64,000 nucleotides of DNA from Candidatus Uhrbacteria bacterium. Lineage in GTDB: Bacteria > Patescibacteria > ABY1 > SG8-24 > GWF2-40-263. Both the position numbers and the translations under genes were made by a program. A model generated the notes under the pieces. That model was not told the origin of the DNA, did not search any database, and saw only the letters and a program-made list of their open reading frames with translations. The stretch lies in assembly GCA_016205975.1 (NCBI GenBank), contig JACQSK010000012.1, positions 1-64,000 on the forward strand, given 5' to 3'. Below are positions 24,202 through 32,964 of the stretch, one piece after another; positions within the stretch are counted from its first letter, which is position 1; each line of letters opens with the position of its first letter.

Positions 24202-24567
24202 ATGTATTCGGTTCCCGTACAAGCCGCGGTGTATTCCCCTGACGCTTTTTCGCAAAAAAAGAGTTTTCGACTTTTTCTTCGCGATCACGCTGTTGGATTG
24301 AATGTCGCCTCTCTCATGGCCGTCGGTCTCCTGTTGATTGCACAGATCATCCAAGTGAACGCGGCGACGACGAAAGGCTATCAGATGCGTGAGCTGGAAA
24401 ATCAAATCGGCGAGCTTTCTCTTTTGCAGCAAAAACTACAACTGGAATCGCGCAAGGTGCAGTCGCTTGAGCATGTTGCCAGCTCTGTGAAGATGCTCGG
24501 CTTTGTTGAGTCCGAGCAGCCGACGTATCTCTCTGCCTCCGTGCCATCGGTCGCCATGGCGCAGTAA
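24202..24567 (+). CDS. ftsL: FtsL-like cell-division protein
   Basis: A 121-residue bitopic protein: cytoplasmic N-terminus, one transmembrane helix (NVASLMAVGLLLIAQIIQV, about residues 34-52), then a coiled coil (MRELENQIGELSLLQQKLQL) and a conserved-style KMLGF segment. Position after rsmH plus this layout identifies FtsL by synteny; its sequence is too short to prove it. It would pair with the FtsB-like protein at 4110. In most bacteria ftsI follows, but here the cluster ends. Confidence 0.7.
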   Translation: MYSVPVQAAVYSPDAFSQKKSFRLFLRDHAVGLNVASLMAVGLLLIAQIIQVNAATTKGYQMRELENQIGELSLLQQKLQLESRKVQSLEHVASSVKMLGFVESEQPTYLSASVPSVAMAQ

Positions 24568-24639
24568 TCCCGTAATAGGCGGGAGCCCCTGCTCTCGCAG
24601 GAAACAGCCAAACGTTGTTTTTTATTTGTGTGGATGGCT

Positions 24640-24680
24640 CTACACTCGTTTGACAAAGCCTCTGAGAGATGCGAGTGTAG
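24640..24680 (+). promoter_or_regulatory. Inverted repeat around a TTGACA box
   Basis: A perfect 9-bp inverted repeat CTACACTCG (24640-24648) and CGAGTGTAG (24672-24680) brackets TTGACA (24650-24655). The right arm would fall near the -10. This looks like a promoter with an operator for the gene at 24765, but no clear -10 is present. Confidence 0.4.
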
Positions 24681-24764
24681 CTTGGCCATGGATCCTCGTG
24701 GCACGATCGTGATCAGGCGGCGACCGAACAGGCGTCCGCAGATACGACACGAAAAGGAGAAGAG

Positions 24765-25313
24765 ATGGCAACGTTCCCACGCGGGGAAGTGTTTTACACG
24801 CTCAACCACGACGCCCTCATCTGCCCACCGTTGTTTGAGCGTCGGCCTGTCAGGTTGTGCGAACTCGTGTCGGCACGCCACATCGAGAGTGAAGAGGAGT
24901 GGCGTAAGAGGCTTGCAGAGTTTCTCGCGAATTGCGATCACACTCGCGGCATCGATCGGCAGGATCTCATCATCGATCTCTCCTCGCCCTGGCCCATCGT
25001 GGTGAGGAGTCGGCTCAACTGTACGTTCGACGGGTCCCAGTGGACCATGCACATGGATCGGCGATTGCTGAGGACGACGTCCGAGGAAATTCTCCGCAAG
25101 GACATCGTTCAGATTTCCGTGGACGTGACCTTCGCGAGTGCCAGCTACGCATGGAATACGGCGGTCTGGCAGAATGACCACACCCACCATGTGGTGCGCA
25201 AGGACTGTTGGCGTTGTCAACTCTTCGGCCGTGACCCCAAGATTCTGATGGCCATGATGGTGGCTATCCAGACGAACCATGAAAGCCCCAGAGGCCTCCT
25301 GCTCAGTACCTGA
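24765..25313 (+). CDS. Hypothetical protein, 182 aa
   Basis: No known family recognised. It is a soluble protein with many Cys, His and Trp residues near the end (WNTAVWQNDHTHHVVRKDCW, then CQLFGRDPK). The Shine-Dalgarno AAGGAG before the ATG is strong and a clear terminator follows, so the gene is likely real. A TTGACA box with an inverted repeat lies about 100 nt upstream. Confidence 0.6.
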   Translation: MATFPRGEVFYTLNHDALICPPLFERRPVRLCELVSARHIESEEEWRKRLAEFLANCDHTRGIDRQDLIIDLSSPWPIVVRSRLNCTFDGSQWTMHMDRRLLRTTSEEILRKDIVQISVDVTFASASYAWNTAVWQNDHTHHVVRKDCWRCQLFGRDPKILMAMMVAIQTNHESPRGLLLST

Positions 25314-25324
25314 CCCTGCTTACG

Positions 25325-25355
25325 ACGCCCTCATCATAGGGCGTTTTCTTTTTTT
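25325..25355 (+). terminator. Terminator after the 24765 gene
   Basis: ACGCCCT/AGGGCGT stem with loop CATCAT and a long T-rich tail (TTTCTTTTTTT). Confidence 0.88.
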
Positions 25356-25373
25356 GAAGGACGGACCACGCCC

Positions 25374-25402
25374 TTGACGGATGGCCTTCGTTCATGTACC
25401 AA
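25374..25402 (+). promoter_or_regulatory. Promoter of the 25461 gene
   Basis: TTGACG (25374-25379), 17 bp, TACCAA (25397-25402); the ATG of the gene follows after a leader of about 50 nt with GGGAG before the start. Confidence 0.5.
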
Positions 25403-25460
25403 TGCCTGTCGCAAGACGCCTACGCAACGGCGTGAGCGCTACGGCAGAACGGGAGATGAC

Positions 25461-26210
25461 ATGTCGTTTGTTCCCTATATCGGTGTCACAGGATTCGTGT
25501 CGCGCGAGGAGGTCGATGCCGCTGTGAGCACGCTCGACGCGCTTCCAGCCTGGAGTGACAGACGCCTGATGGTAGGCGTGCTCGTGAACAGCAAGACCTT
25601 GCGAGGCGTACGCCATGCGCGTCCATTTCGCTATCCGTTGATCGAGCGCGTCGCGGGACTGTTCCATCCGCATCGCCGAGCCGTCAATCTGATCCACTAC
25701 GCGACCGACGACCCGCAGGCGCTCAGCGTCCAGCTTGAGGAACTCGTGTACCGAGGTGGAAAGCATCTCGACGGTTTCCAGCTCAACCAGTGCTGGCCGG
25801 ATCCCCGCACGATTCGTCTCCCCAAAGGTCTGCGCGTCGTGCTCCAGATCGGCAGCCATGCACTTTCGGAGGTGCAGAAGGATCCGGATCTTCTCAGCCA
25901 GCGTCTGTCCGAATATAGCGGCGTCGTCACCGACGTCCTGATCGACGACAGCGGCGGGCGAGGGATCCCGATGGATGCGCGGCTGGCCAACGATTACGTC
26001 CGTGCCATCTTCCTCGAGCACCCGCAGTTGGGGATCGGCGTGGCCGGCGGGCTGTGCGCGCAGAGCCTGCGTTCGCTTCAGGCCCTGGTCAATCGGTTCC
26101 CGACGCTCAGCGTGGATGCCGAGGGCCGTCTGCGTACGCCGGAGGACCACCTCGACCTGGAGGAAATGAGGCGATACATCGTTGTCGCCGACAAGCTGTT
26201 CGACCACTAG
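25461..26210 (+). CDS. TIM-barrel protein resembling phosphoribosylanthranilate isomerase
   Basis: A 249-residue soluble protein. Spaced motifs follow the TrpF-type barrel: YIGVTGFVSREEVD at the first strand, LMVGVLVN, LDGFQLNQCWP where TrpF has the VQLHG strand, VLIDDSGGRGIPMD where TrpF has LLDSGGGGTG, and GIGVAGGLCAQSLRSL like LAGGLNPENV. No other tryptophan genes are in the window, and the active-site Cys/Asp pair of TrpF is not clearly placed, so the reaction is unknown. The start is ATG 25461 with GGGAG upstream. Alone between a promoter and a terminator. Confidence 0.55.
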   Translation: MSFVPYIGVTGFVSREEVDAAVSTLDALPAWSDRRLMVGVLVNSKTLRGVRHARPFRYPLIERVAGLFHPHRRAVNLIHYATDDPQALSVQLEELVYRGGKHLDGFQLNQCWPDPRTIRLPKGLRVVLQIGSHALSEVQKDPDLLSQRLSEYSGVVTDVLIDDSGGRGIPMDARLANDYVRAIFLEHPQLGIGVAGGLCAQSLRSLQALVNRFPTLSVDAEGRLRTPEDHLDLEEMRRYIVVADKLFDH

Positions 26211-26225
26211 TTCTCACGGTTGCTC

Positions 26226-26268
26226 GCCCCGTCCCAACCGCCAAGTTCGGCCGGGGCTATTTTTTTTT
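26226..26268 (+). terminator. Terminator after the 25461 gene
   Basis: GCCCCG (26226-26231) pairs with CGGGGC (26252-26257), followed by TA and T9. Confidence 0.75.
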
Positions 26269-26602
26269 GCGACTAAGTGAATGCTTTTGAGCTTTGAAGC
26301 GCGCGGGCTTGCCCTTGCATGCTTTCACCCAAGGATGAAAAAGTACACGGCCCCGAAGCCGTCACTGTCAACGACCTCATAAAGAGTGTCTACACTTTCT
26401 TCCGATCGCAAAAAAATGTAGACGTAGACGTGCTTTTTCGGATGGTTAACGTCCGTCGGTGTATAGCCGTTTGGGCGAACGTTGAAAATAAACGTAGACA
26501 CTTTTTTGCGATCGGAAGAAAGTGTAGACACCGTGTTTCAGATGGTTGTTGTTTGCGCGTCTTTGTATGAGGATGATTGGTACGGTATAGTGGTCACGAT
26601 CT
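26269..26602. other. Gene-free stretch holding an inverted-repeat element
   Basis: No credible gene. It contains the 146-bp inverted-repeat element at 26386-26531, a promoter-like TATAGT at 26586-26591 for the next gene, and AT-rich spacer. Short open frames here come from the repeat and lack start signals. Confidence 0.7.
26386..26531. repeat. 146-bp element with 40-bp terminal inverted repeats
   Basis: Arms at 26386-26425 and 26492-26531 match at 37 of 40 positions (GTGTCTACACTTTCTTCCGA onward). The arms contain shorter palindromes (GTCTACA/TGTAGAC), and the 66-bp middle also carries GTAGAC. It looks like a MITE-type or large-hairpin element; no transposase is in the window. Confidence 0.8.
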
Positions 26603-27181
26603 ATGCTCCATTTCGTTCAACCAACCACATGGGAGGATGTGTTTCAAGATTGGAAACGGCGGGAGGGAAGTGATCCTGGCTGGATTCATTGTGCGACCAT
26701 TCTAAAGGGTTGGCCGGATTGGGAATCGTGGCGGCGCTTTACGGCGGCGCAGGTTCAGGCAGATGAACGCGCGTGGAATCTTTTTGAGTTTACGGATCCG
26801 ATGCGTGATATCCCCATGATGCTCGTGGGTCCGTTCGCGGGCTGGCAGGCGAAGCTCCCCGTACCCAACCGACAGACCTTTGCCGACCTCGTGCGCAGGC
26901 CTGAACAAGCCGTTCCTCTGCACTCCCATGAAAGAGTTGCGGGTATCATGAAGCATTTTCCGCCGTCGACGACGTTCTTCGGACTCAAGCGCGAGGACAC
27001 CGGAGCAATCGTCTGCCTGGAAGGTCATCACCGTGCGACAGCCGTGGCACTCTGCGAGCTCGCCGGGGACGAGATAAACTTTGGCGGTCCTGTTCGGGTG
27101 GCGCTTGCTGATCTCGGCGTTGACGAGGTGGGGCTTCTTGATCAGGTTCTTGCGCGTGGAACGACCAGAGCCGTCAAATGA
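26603..27181 (+). CDS. Hypothetical protein with ParB-like GHHR motif
   Basis: A 192-residue soluble protein. The motif LEGHHRATAVALCELAGD (about residues 138-155) resembles the GxHR nucleotide/phosphate loop of ParB/sulfiredoxin-fold proteins, but no full domain can be claimed. Trp-rich N-terminal half (TTWEDVFQDWKRREG and LKGWPDWESWRRF). A -10 TATAGT lies 11 nt before the ATG. The stop overlaps the next open frame. Function unknown. Confidence 0.6.
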   Translation: MLHFVQPTTWEDVFQDWKRREGSDPGWIHCATILKGWPDWESWRRFTAAQVQADERAWNLFEFTDPMRDIPMMLVGPFAGWQAKLPVPNRQTFADLVRRPEQAVPLHSHERVAGIMKHFPPSTTFFGLKREDTGAIVCLEGHHRATAVALCELAGDEINFGGPVRVALADLGVDEVGLLDQVLARGTTRAVK

Positions 27182-27216
27182 ACGACCTGTGTTATACTAT
27201 AGTCACCAAGGAGGAT

Positions 27217-27777
27217 ATGCTACAGACTGCCATCTTCGATCAGGAGGCTGCACAACAAGCGCTCGCGAGCATCAACTGGCTCAATCCAACCTGGGATCTT
27301 TTTATCCTGATATTTTTTGTCGTCGCCTCGCTTATCTATGGTATTTCCCTTGGCCGCGACCGTATCATCGTGATCTTGGTCTCGATCTACATGTCGCTCG
27401 CGATTGTCAACTACATTCCGTTCGTCGCCGAGTTTAACGCGAGGATTTCCGTGAACGACGCCTTCGCCTTGCGCGTGACCGTGTTCCTTGGCGTGTTCAT
27501 CCTGTTGTTCTTTTTTCTCTCCCATTCGGCGCTCATGCGCACACTGGGCCATGGCGCAACGCAGGGGAAGTTTTGGCAGGTGATGGTTTTTTCGTTCTTG
27601 CATGTGGGATTGCTCATCAGCGTGACACTTTCGTTTTTTCCGTCTGACCTCGCCGGCATCCTCTCGCCGTTCACGCGCGCGTTTTTCCTGAGCAACATCG
27701 CGCGTGCCATGTGGGTCCTTCTGCCCGTGCTGGCGATGGCCTTGCTGGGAAGGAAGGAAGACCTTCCGCGCTTTTGA
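27217..27777 (+). CDS. Integral membrane hypothetical protein
   Basis: About 187 residues with five hydrophobic segments (LFILIFFVVASLIYGISLG, VILVSIYMSLAIVNYIPFV, FLGVFILLFFFL, FLHVGLLISVTLSFF, MWVLLPVLAMALLG). The layout is reminiscent of CvpA-like proteins but no motif confirms it. A TATACT -10 at 27193-27198 and AAGGAG just before ATG 27217 favour this start; an in-frame ATG at 27178 overlaps the previous stop. Confidence 0.6.
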   Translation: MLQTAIFDQEAAQQALASINWLNPTWDLFILIFFVVASLIYGISLGRDRIIVILVSIYMSLAIVNYIPFVAEFNARISVNDAFALRVTVFLGVFILLFFFLSHSALMRTLGHGATQGKFWQVMVFSFLHVGLLISVTLSFFPSDLAGILSPFTRAFFLSNIARAMWVLLPVLAMALLGRKEDLPRF

Positions 27778-27792
27778 AATAGACCTCCCAAA

Positions 27793-27818
27793 CGGGTGCA
27801 GAGCCCGCTTTTATTTTT
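27793..27818 (+). terminator. Probable terminator after the 27217 gene
   Basis: A short stem CGGG/CCCG with loop TGCAGAG, then C and TTTTATTTTT. It lies just upstream of the cysS -10. Confidence 0.5.
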
Positions 27819-27846
27819 GGAAAGGAGACGCTATACTGTCGTCGAT

Positions 27847-29235
27847 ATGATTCGTCTCTACAACACGCTCACGCGGCAGGAGGAGGAGTTTCGTCCGTTG
27901 CATGAAGGCAAGGTGAGCCTGTATACCTGCGGCCCGACCGTGTATTGGTTTGCGCATATCGGAAACATGCGTGCCTTCCTTTTTGCCGACATCCTGCGGC
28001 GGACGCTTGAGGTAAACGGCTATGAGGTGAAGATGGTCATGAACATCACCGACGTCGGCCACCTGACGAGCGACATGGACGAAGGGGAGGACAAGATGAT
28101 CGTCGCGATGCAGCGCGAGGGCAAGACCGCGCGTGAGATCGCGCAGGTTTACACGGACGCGTTTTTGGCGGACGTGGATCGCTTGAATATCAAGCGCGCC
28201 AACCTTTATCCCAAGGCTACCGAGCATATTCCCGAACAGATCGAAATGATTCAGTCGCTGGAAAAAAACGGCTTCACGTATCGCACCTCCGACGGCATCT
28301 ATTTTGATACGTCCAAACTCGATAGCTATGGCCGGCTCTCGGGACAGAAAGGCGAGGAGAAGCTCGCGGGCGCGCGGGTGGGCATGGGGGAGAAGCGGTA
28401 CGCGACGGATTTTGCGCTCTGGAAGTTTTCTCCAGCGCACAGCACGCGGGAGATGCAGTGGAACTCCCCATGGGGCATCGGGTTCCCGGGCTGGCACATT
28501 GAGTGCTCGGCGATGTCCATGAAGTATCTCGATGTCCCATTCGACATCCACACCGGCGGCGTGGATCACATCGCGGTGCATCATGAAAATGAAATCGCGC
28601 AGACGCAAGGCGCCGAGGGCGTGCTGGAAGCCAACCTCTGGATGCACAGCGAGTTTCTGACGGTCGACCAGGGCAAGATGAGTAAGTCACTGGGGAACCT
28701 GTACACCGTCGCCGATCTGATCGAGAGAGGCTATGACCCGCTTGCGTATCGCTATCTCGTCCTTGGCGCGCACTATCGGTCCAAGCTGAACTTCACCTTC
28801 GAGGCGCTCGACGCGGCGCACAACGCGCTCACAAAACTGCGGGAGACGATTCGTGATTGGGACGAGCCGGACATCGGCTGCGCGGAGCTAGAGGAAAAAT
28901 TTTTCGCGTCTCTGAATGATGATCTGAACACACCCCAAGCGCTCGCGGTGCTCTGGGAGCTCGTGAACGCGGATCTTCCCACCGGGGCAAAGGCCGAGTC
29001 CCTGCTCAAGATGGATCGGGTTCTCGGTTTGCGATTGAAGACGGTGCTTGGGCAGGCGTTGGATGTTCCACAGGACGTTCAGCGGCTCGTGGACGAGCGT
29101 GAGACAGCCCGCGGGAACAAAGACTGGAAACGCTCCGACGAGCTGCGCGTGGCCGTGGAAGCCCTCGGGTATCTTGTGGAAGACACGGCACAAGGGCCGC
29201 ACATCAAAAAACATTCGCCGACTGTGGTAAAATAA
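27847..29235 (+). CDS. cysS: Cysteinyl-tRNA synthetase
   Basis: A 462-residue class I synthetase charging tRNA-Cys. The zinc ligand motif TCGPTVYWFAHIGN includes the HIGH-like HIGN (near residue 37); other zinc ligands are in GWHIECSAM and DHIAVHHENEIAQ; the KMSKS motif is near residue 276 (GKMSKSLGN). A leaderless start is likely, since TATACT (27832-27837) lies 9 nt before the ATG. Confidence 0.97.
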   Translation: MIRLYNTLTRQEEEFRPLHEGKVSLYTCGPTVYWFAHIGNMRAFLFADILRRTLEVNGYEVKMVMNITDVGHLTSDMDEGEDKMIVAMQREGKTAREIAQVYTDAFLADVDRLNIKRANLYPKATEHIPEQIEMIQSLEKNGFTYRTSDGIYFDTSKLDSYGRLSGQKGEEKLAGARVGMGEKRYATDFALWKFSPAHSTREMQWNSPWGIGFPGWHIECSAMSMKYLDVPFDIHTGGVDHIAVHHENEIAQTQGAEGVLEANLWMHSEFLTVDQGKMSKSLGNLYTVADLIERGYDPLAYRYLVLGAHYRSKLNFTFEALDAAHNALTKLRETIRDWDEPDIGCAELEEKFFASLNDDLNTPQALAVLWELVNADLPTGAKAESLLKMDRVLGLRLKTVLGQALDVPQDVQRLVDERETARGNKDWKRSDELRVAVEALGYLVEDTAQGPHIKKHSPTVVK

Positions 29236-29240
29236 ACGTC

Positions 29241-29774
29241 ATGACAACCAATGGACAGAAAAAGGAACTGACACCCGTAGCGCCGGCCGAGTCGCCGGTT
29301 CATCTTGGGGCAACCCACGAGCACCCAGCCGTTCAGGAAGTCGGTAAGACAAAGGAAACGCGGGAAGCGGCGCACGCCGACGCGCGCGCGGCAGAGCCGA
29401 AACCCCCGGAGCCCGTAGCGCCCATCGTGCCTCCCGTGGCTGTGCAGGCGCCCGCGACCGTGCAAGAAGATCATCTCGTCCGCAAGATCGAAGACATCCT
29501 CGCGGAGGACTTGACCGATGTGTATCTCTCTTTGCCGCTTGACGCGCAGGTGGCGTTTAAGTCTAAGGGCGAGCAGACCGCTTCGAAGATTCACGCGCTC
29601 GTGCAAGCCGCCAAAGTGAACGCCAAGAAAATTTTTTTCCTCATCCGCGACTGGCTGAAAGTCCTCCCAGGCATGAACCGTTTTTTTCTGGAGCAGGAGG
29701 CGAAAATCAAAACAGACAAAATCCTCCTCGTCAGCGAAATGGAGCGACAGGAGCGAAAACAAAATGACCTGTGA
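29241..29774 (+). CDS. Conserved hypothetical protein preceding the VirD4-like ATPase
   Basis: A 177-residue protein. The first 80 residues are Pro/Ala/Glu-rich and likely disordered. The second half is compact and basic (LVRKIEDILAEDLTDVYLSL, then LPGMNRFFLEQEAKIKTDKI). The stop overlaps the GTG start of the ATPase gene by 4 nt, so the two are probably coupled and work together. A -10 TAAAAT lies 7 nt before the ATG, within the end of cysS. Function unknown. Confidence 0.65.
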   Translation: MTTNGQKKELTPVAPAESPVHLGATHEHPAVQEVGKTKETREAAHADARAAEPKPPEPVAPIVPPVAVQAPATVQEDHLVRKIEDILAEDLTDVYLSLPLDAQVAFKSKGEQTASKIHALVQAAKVNAKKIFFLIRDWLKVLPGMNRFFLEQEAKIKTDKILLVSEMERQERKQNDL

Positions 29775-32317
29775 CGAGCGTATTTCAATTCGGCCTTGAG
29801 ACAACCCCTGAGCCTGTGCGAACGGTGGCACAGGGGGATTTGTATATCTCTGGATTGATTTTGTGGTTTCTGGCCGGCCTGGCCGCGGTGATCGGCCTCT
29901 TGTTCGTCCTGCGCTTTACGCTCCGGCGCCTGGCGCGCGCGAGGCATGCCACTTTTGATCGTGTGACACTTCTGGTGACGCTGCCGAAGTTCCGCCACGA
30001 GGAAGAAAGCGAACGCGCCTCCACCAAGGATCAAGTTAAGGAAGCCATCGCCGCCGCGGAAATTTTTTTCTCTGCGCTGGGCGGACGCAAGGCCGAGTGG
30101 GGATTGCGCCCATGGCTCTTGGGACGCAAAGACGAGATCGCCTTTGAGATCGTCTCGCACAAAAAGCTGATCAAGTTTTACGTCTCGGTTCCTGTCTCCA
30201 TGCGCCAGATGATCGAGCAGCAGCTCTCCGCCGCTTACCCCGATGTCTATATGGAGGAAGTCGAGGACTACAACATCTTCCAGCCCGCGGGGGTCATTGT
30301 CGGCAGCTATCTCGCCTTCCGCAGGCAGAATGCATTCCCCGTGAAGACGTATGTCAATCTCGAAAAGGATCCCCTGAACGCCCTCACGAATATTCTTTCC
30401 AAGATTCCGGACAAGGACGGAGCCGCATTTCAATTTCTCGTGCGGTCGTCGTATGCCTCTTGGCGCAAGAATGGTATCCAGATCGCCTCCAACATGCAGC
30501 AGGGCATGAAGCTCGCAGACGCGATCAAGGGCCGGAAGAAAAAAAAGACGGACCTGCTGGAGCTGGCGGGTTTCGGCGGGGAAGCGTCCAAAGAGCCGGA
30601 GAAAGACTACCGGCTTTCCCCGCAGGAAGAAGAGATCGTGAAGGGGCTCGAGGGAAAAGCGAGCAAGGCAGGCATGGACGTGTGCATCCGTTTGGTGAGC
30701 TCCAGCGCGTCGGCCGCCTCGGCACAAACCTTGATGCAGAACATGCTGAACGCATTCGCGCAGTACAACATTTACGAGTACGGAAACTCGTTCGTCAAAG
30801 TCGTCCCGCGCCGGAAGAAACGCCTGATCCGAAATTTTATCTATCGCGTGTTCGATGAACACAACACCGTCGTTTTGAATGCCGAGGAGATGGCGAGCCT
30901 CTGGCACCTGCCCACGCCTTGGACCGAGACGCCCAACATCCAGTGGCTCTTGGCGCGCAAGGGACCGGCGCCGGCCAACGTCCCAGGGTCCGACGAGGGC
31001 GACCTGGAGCTCGGGTACAATATGTTCCGTGGGATCAAGACGCCGGTGTGGATGAAGGCGATCGACCGGACGCGGCACATGTATGTCATCGGTAAATCCG
31101 GCTCGGGTAAGTCCCAGCTGATTGCGAGCCTCGCCCTGCAGGATATTCGGGCCGGCCACGGAGTCGCGGTCGTGGAACCGCACGGCGATTTGATCGAACA
31201 GATTTTGGGCAACATCCCCAAAGAGCGCGTGGACGACGTGATCGTGTTCAACCCATCCGACCTGGAGCGCCCCATGGGGCTCAACATGCTGGAAGCCAAA
31301 GACGAGAGCATGAAGGATTTTGCCGCGCAGGAAATGGTCGCTATTTTTTACAAGCTGTTCCCTCCCGAAATGATCGGCCCCATGTTCGAACACCACATGC
31401 GCAACGTCATGCTCACCTTGATGTCGGACACGGAGAACCCCGGCACCATCGCCGAGATCCCGCGCATGTTCTCGGATGCGGACTTCCAGCAGATCTGGCG
31501 CGCCAAGGTAAAGGATCCGGTCATCCAATCGTATTGGGTCAACGAGGTGGACAAGACGTCCGACTTCCACAAGTCCGAGATGCTCGGCTACTTGATTTCA
31601 AAAGTCGGCCGGTTCGTGGAAAACGAAATGATGCGCAATATCATCGGCCAGACGCGCTCGAGCTTCGATTTCCGCGAGGTCATGGATAAGAAAAAAATCC
31701 TGCTCGTGAATCTCTCTAAAGGAAAAACAGGCGATGTGAACGCGGAGCTCTTGGGTCTCATCATCGTCTCCAAGCTCCAGATGGCCGCGCTCACGCGCGC
31801 GGATATTCCGGAAGATCAGCGCCACGACTTCTACCTGTACATCGACGAGTTTCAGAACTTCATCACGGATTCAATCGCGACCATTCTCTCGGAGGCGCGC
31901 AAGTACCGCTTGAATCTCATTATCGCCCACCAGTACATCGGCCAGCTCGTGAAGAACAACGACACGAAAATCCGCGATGCCGTGTTCGGCAACGTGGGCA
32001 CAAACTTCGTGGCGCGCATCGGGCCAGAGGACGTCGAGACGCTCGAAAAGATTTACGCGCCGGAGTTCACCGGCTACGACATGATCAACTCCGACAAGTT
32101 CACCTGGTACGTGAAGATGATCGTAGACAATGCGCAGATCAAACCGTTCACGCTCAACTTCACGCCGCCGCCCAAGGGAGACGTGGAGCTCGCCTCCGCC
32201 ATCAAAGAGCTGTCGCGCCTCAAGTACGGACGCGACCGCGCGATGGTCGTTGCCGACATAACGGAACGGATGCAGATGGGAAGTTTGGGCGCGCCGGCAA
32301 AGACAGGAGAGTTTTAA
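29771..32317 (+). CDS. VirD4/TraD/HerA-like DNA-translocase ATPase
   Basis: An 848-residue membrane-anchored ATPase. One transmembrane helix is near the start (GLILWFLAGLAAVIGLLFVL). A Walker A GKSGSGKSQLIASL is near residue 441, followed by VVEPHGDLIEQIL; the Walker B region FYLYIDEFQNF is near 690, with LSEARKYRLNLIIAHQY typical of coupling proteins. Such ATPases move DNA or protein through type IV secretion or conjugation machines. No VirB4 or pilus genes lie beside it. The N-terminal half (about 60-300) is unassigned. Start GTG 29771 overlaps the preceding stop. Confidence 0.8.
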   Translation: MTSVFQFGLETTPEPVRTVAQGDLYISGLILWFLAGLAAVIGLLFVLRFTLRRLARARHATFDRVTLLVTLPKFRHEEESERASTKDQVKEAIAAAEIFFSALGGRKAEWGLRPWLLGRKDEIAFEIVSHKKLIKFYVSVPVSMRQMIEQQLSAAYPDVYMEEVEDYNIFQPAGVIVGSYLAFRRQNAFPVKTYVNLEKDPLNALTNILSKIPDKDGAAFQFLVRSSYASWRKNGIQIASNMQQGMKLADAIKGRKKKKTDLLELAGFGGEASKEPEKDYRLSPQEEEIVKGLEGKASKAGMDVCIRLVSSSASAASAQTLMQNMLNAFAQYNIYEYGNSFVKVVPRRKKRLIRNFIYRVFDEHNTVVLNAEEMASLWHLPTPWTETPNIQWLLARKGPAPANVPGSDEGDLELGYNMFRGIKTPVWMKAIDRTRHMYVIGKSGSGKSQLIASLALQDIRAGHGVAVVEPHGDLIEQILGNIPKERVDDVIVFNPSDLERPMGLNMLEAKDESMKDFAAQEMVAIFYKLFPPEMIGPMFEHHMRNVMLTLMSDTENPGTIAEIPRMFSDADFQQIWRAKVKDPVIQSYWVNEVDKTSDFHKSEMLGYLISKVGRFVENEMMRNIIGQTRSSFDFREVMDKKKILLVNLSKGKTGDVNAELLGLIIVSKLQMAALTRADIPEDQRHDFYLYIDEFQNFITDSIATILSEARKYRLNLIIAHQYIGQLVKNNDTKIRDAVFGNVGTNFVARIGPEDVETLEKIYAPEFTGYDMINSDKFTWYVKMIVDNAQIKPFTLNFTPPPKGDVELASAIKELSRLKYGRDRAMVVADITERMQMGSLGAPAKTGEF

Positions 32318-32964
32318 TGAGTCAACCTATGGCCGCTTATTCTGATGAAGAACAAACAGACGAGATCTTCGAGATCGAGCCGGACGCGGATCTCCATGCC
32401 AATACCCTTGAGCATGGCGACGTGCGCGGACGTTTGGCGTTGCAGATGTTGAAACAGGTTCGTGACAGCCTGAATCATGTCATCCAACTGATGGAAGAGG
32501 GCGATGCGGCGCGCGCCACGCGCATGCTGGTGCATTTTGTTTCGCACAAGAAGCGCGCGGAAGCAGAGCTTGAGGAGACGTCGGGCTCGCGCATCTTGGA
32601 AGGCGTGTTCGACGGTCAGGGCATGGTGGGAGCCGATGGCGTGCGCTATGCCGTGCCGGAGAACTATGCCTCCAAGTCCAAGCTCGTGGAAGGAGATATC
32701 CTCAAGCTCATCATCAAGCCCGACGGCGCGAGCGTGTTCAAGCAGATCGGTCCCATTGAGCGACGCCGCCTCGCGGGCCAGCTGACCATGGATCCGTCCA
32801 CACAGGAACCGGTTGTCGTGTGTGGGGAGGACGTGTATAAAGTCCTCGCGGCGAGCGTTTCTTATTTTAAGGGAATCCCCGGCGACGAGGTTGCCATTCT
32901 TGTTCCCGCAGGCGGCCGGTGCGCCTGGGCAGCCGTTGAGCGCATCAGCCATCAACACGTATGA
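32317..32964 (+). CDS. Conserved hypothetical protein upstream of dnaX
   Basis: A 215-residue soluble protein. Acidic N-terminus (DEEQTDEIFEIEPDAD), a helical middle (LQMLKQVRDSLNHVIQLMEE), and a beta-rich C-terminal half (LEGVFDGQGMVGADGVRYAV, IGPIERRRLAGQL, VAILVPAGGRCAWAAVERI). The family is not recognised. It shares one base with the ATPase stop and overlaps dnaX by 4 nt, so it is in one operon with both. Confidence 0.65.
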   Translation: MSQPMAAYSDEEQTDEIFEIEPDADLHANTLEHGDVRGRLALQMLKQVRDSLNHVIQLMEEGDAARATRMLVHFVSHKKRAEAELEETSGSRILEGVFDGQGMVGADGVRYAVPENYASKSKLVEGDILKLIIKPDGASVFKQIGPIERRRLAGQLTMDPSTQEPVVVCGEDVYKVLAASVSYFKGIPGDEVAILVPAGGRCAWAAVERISHQHV

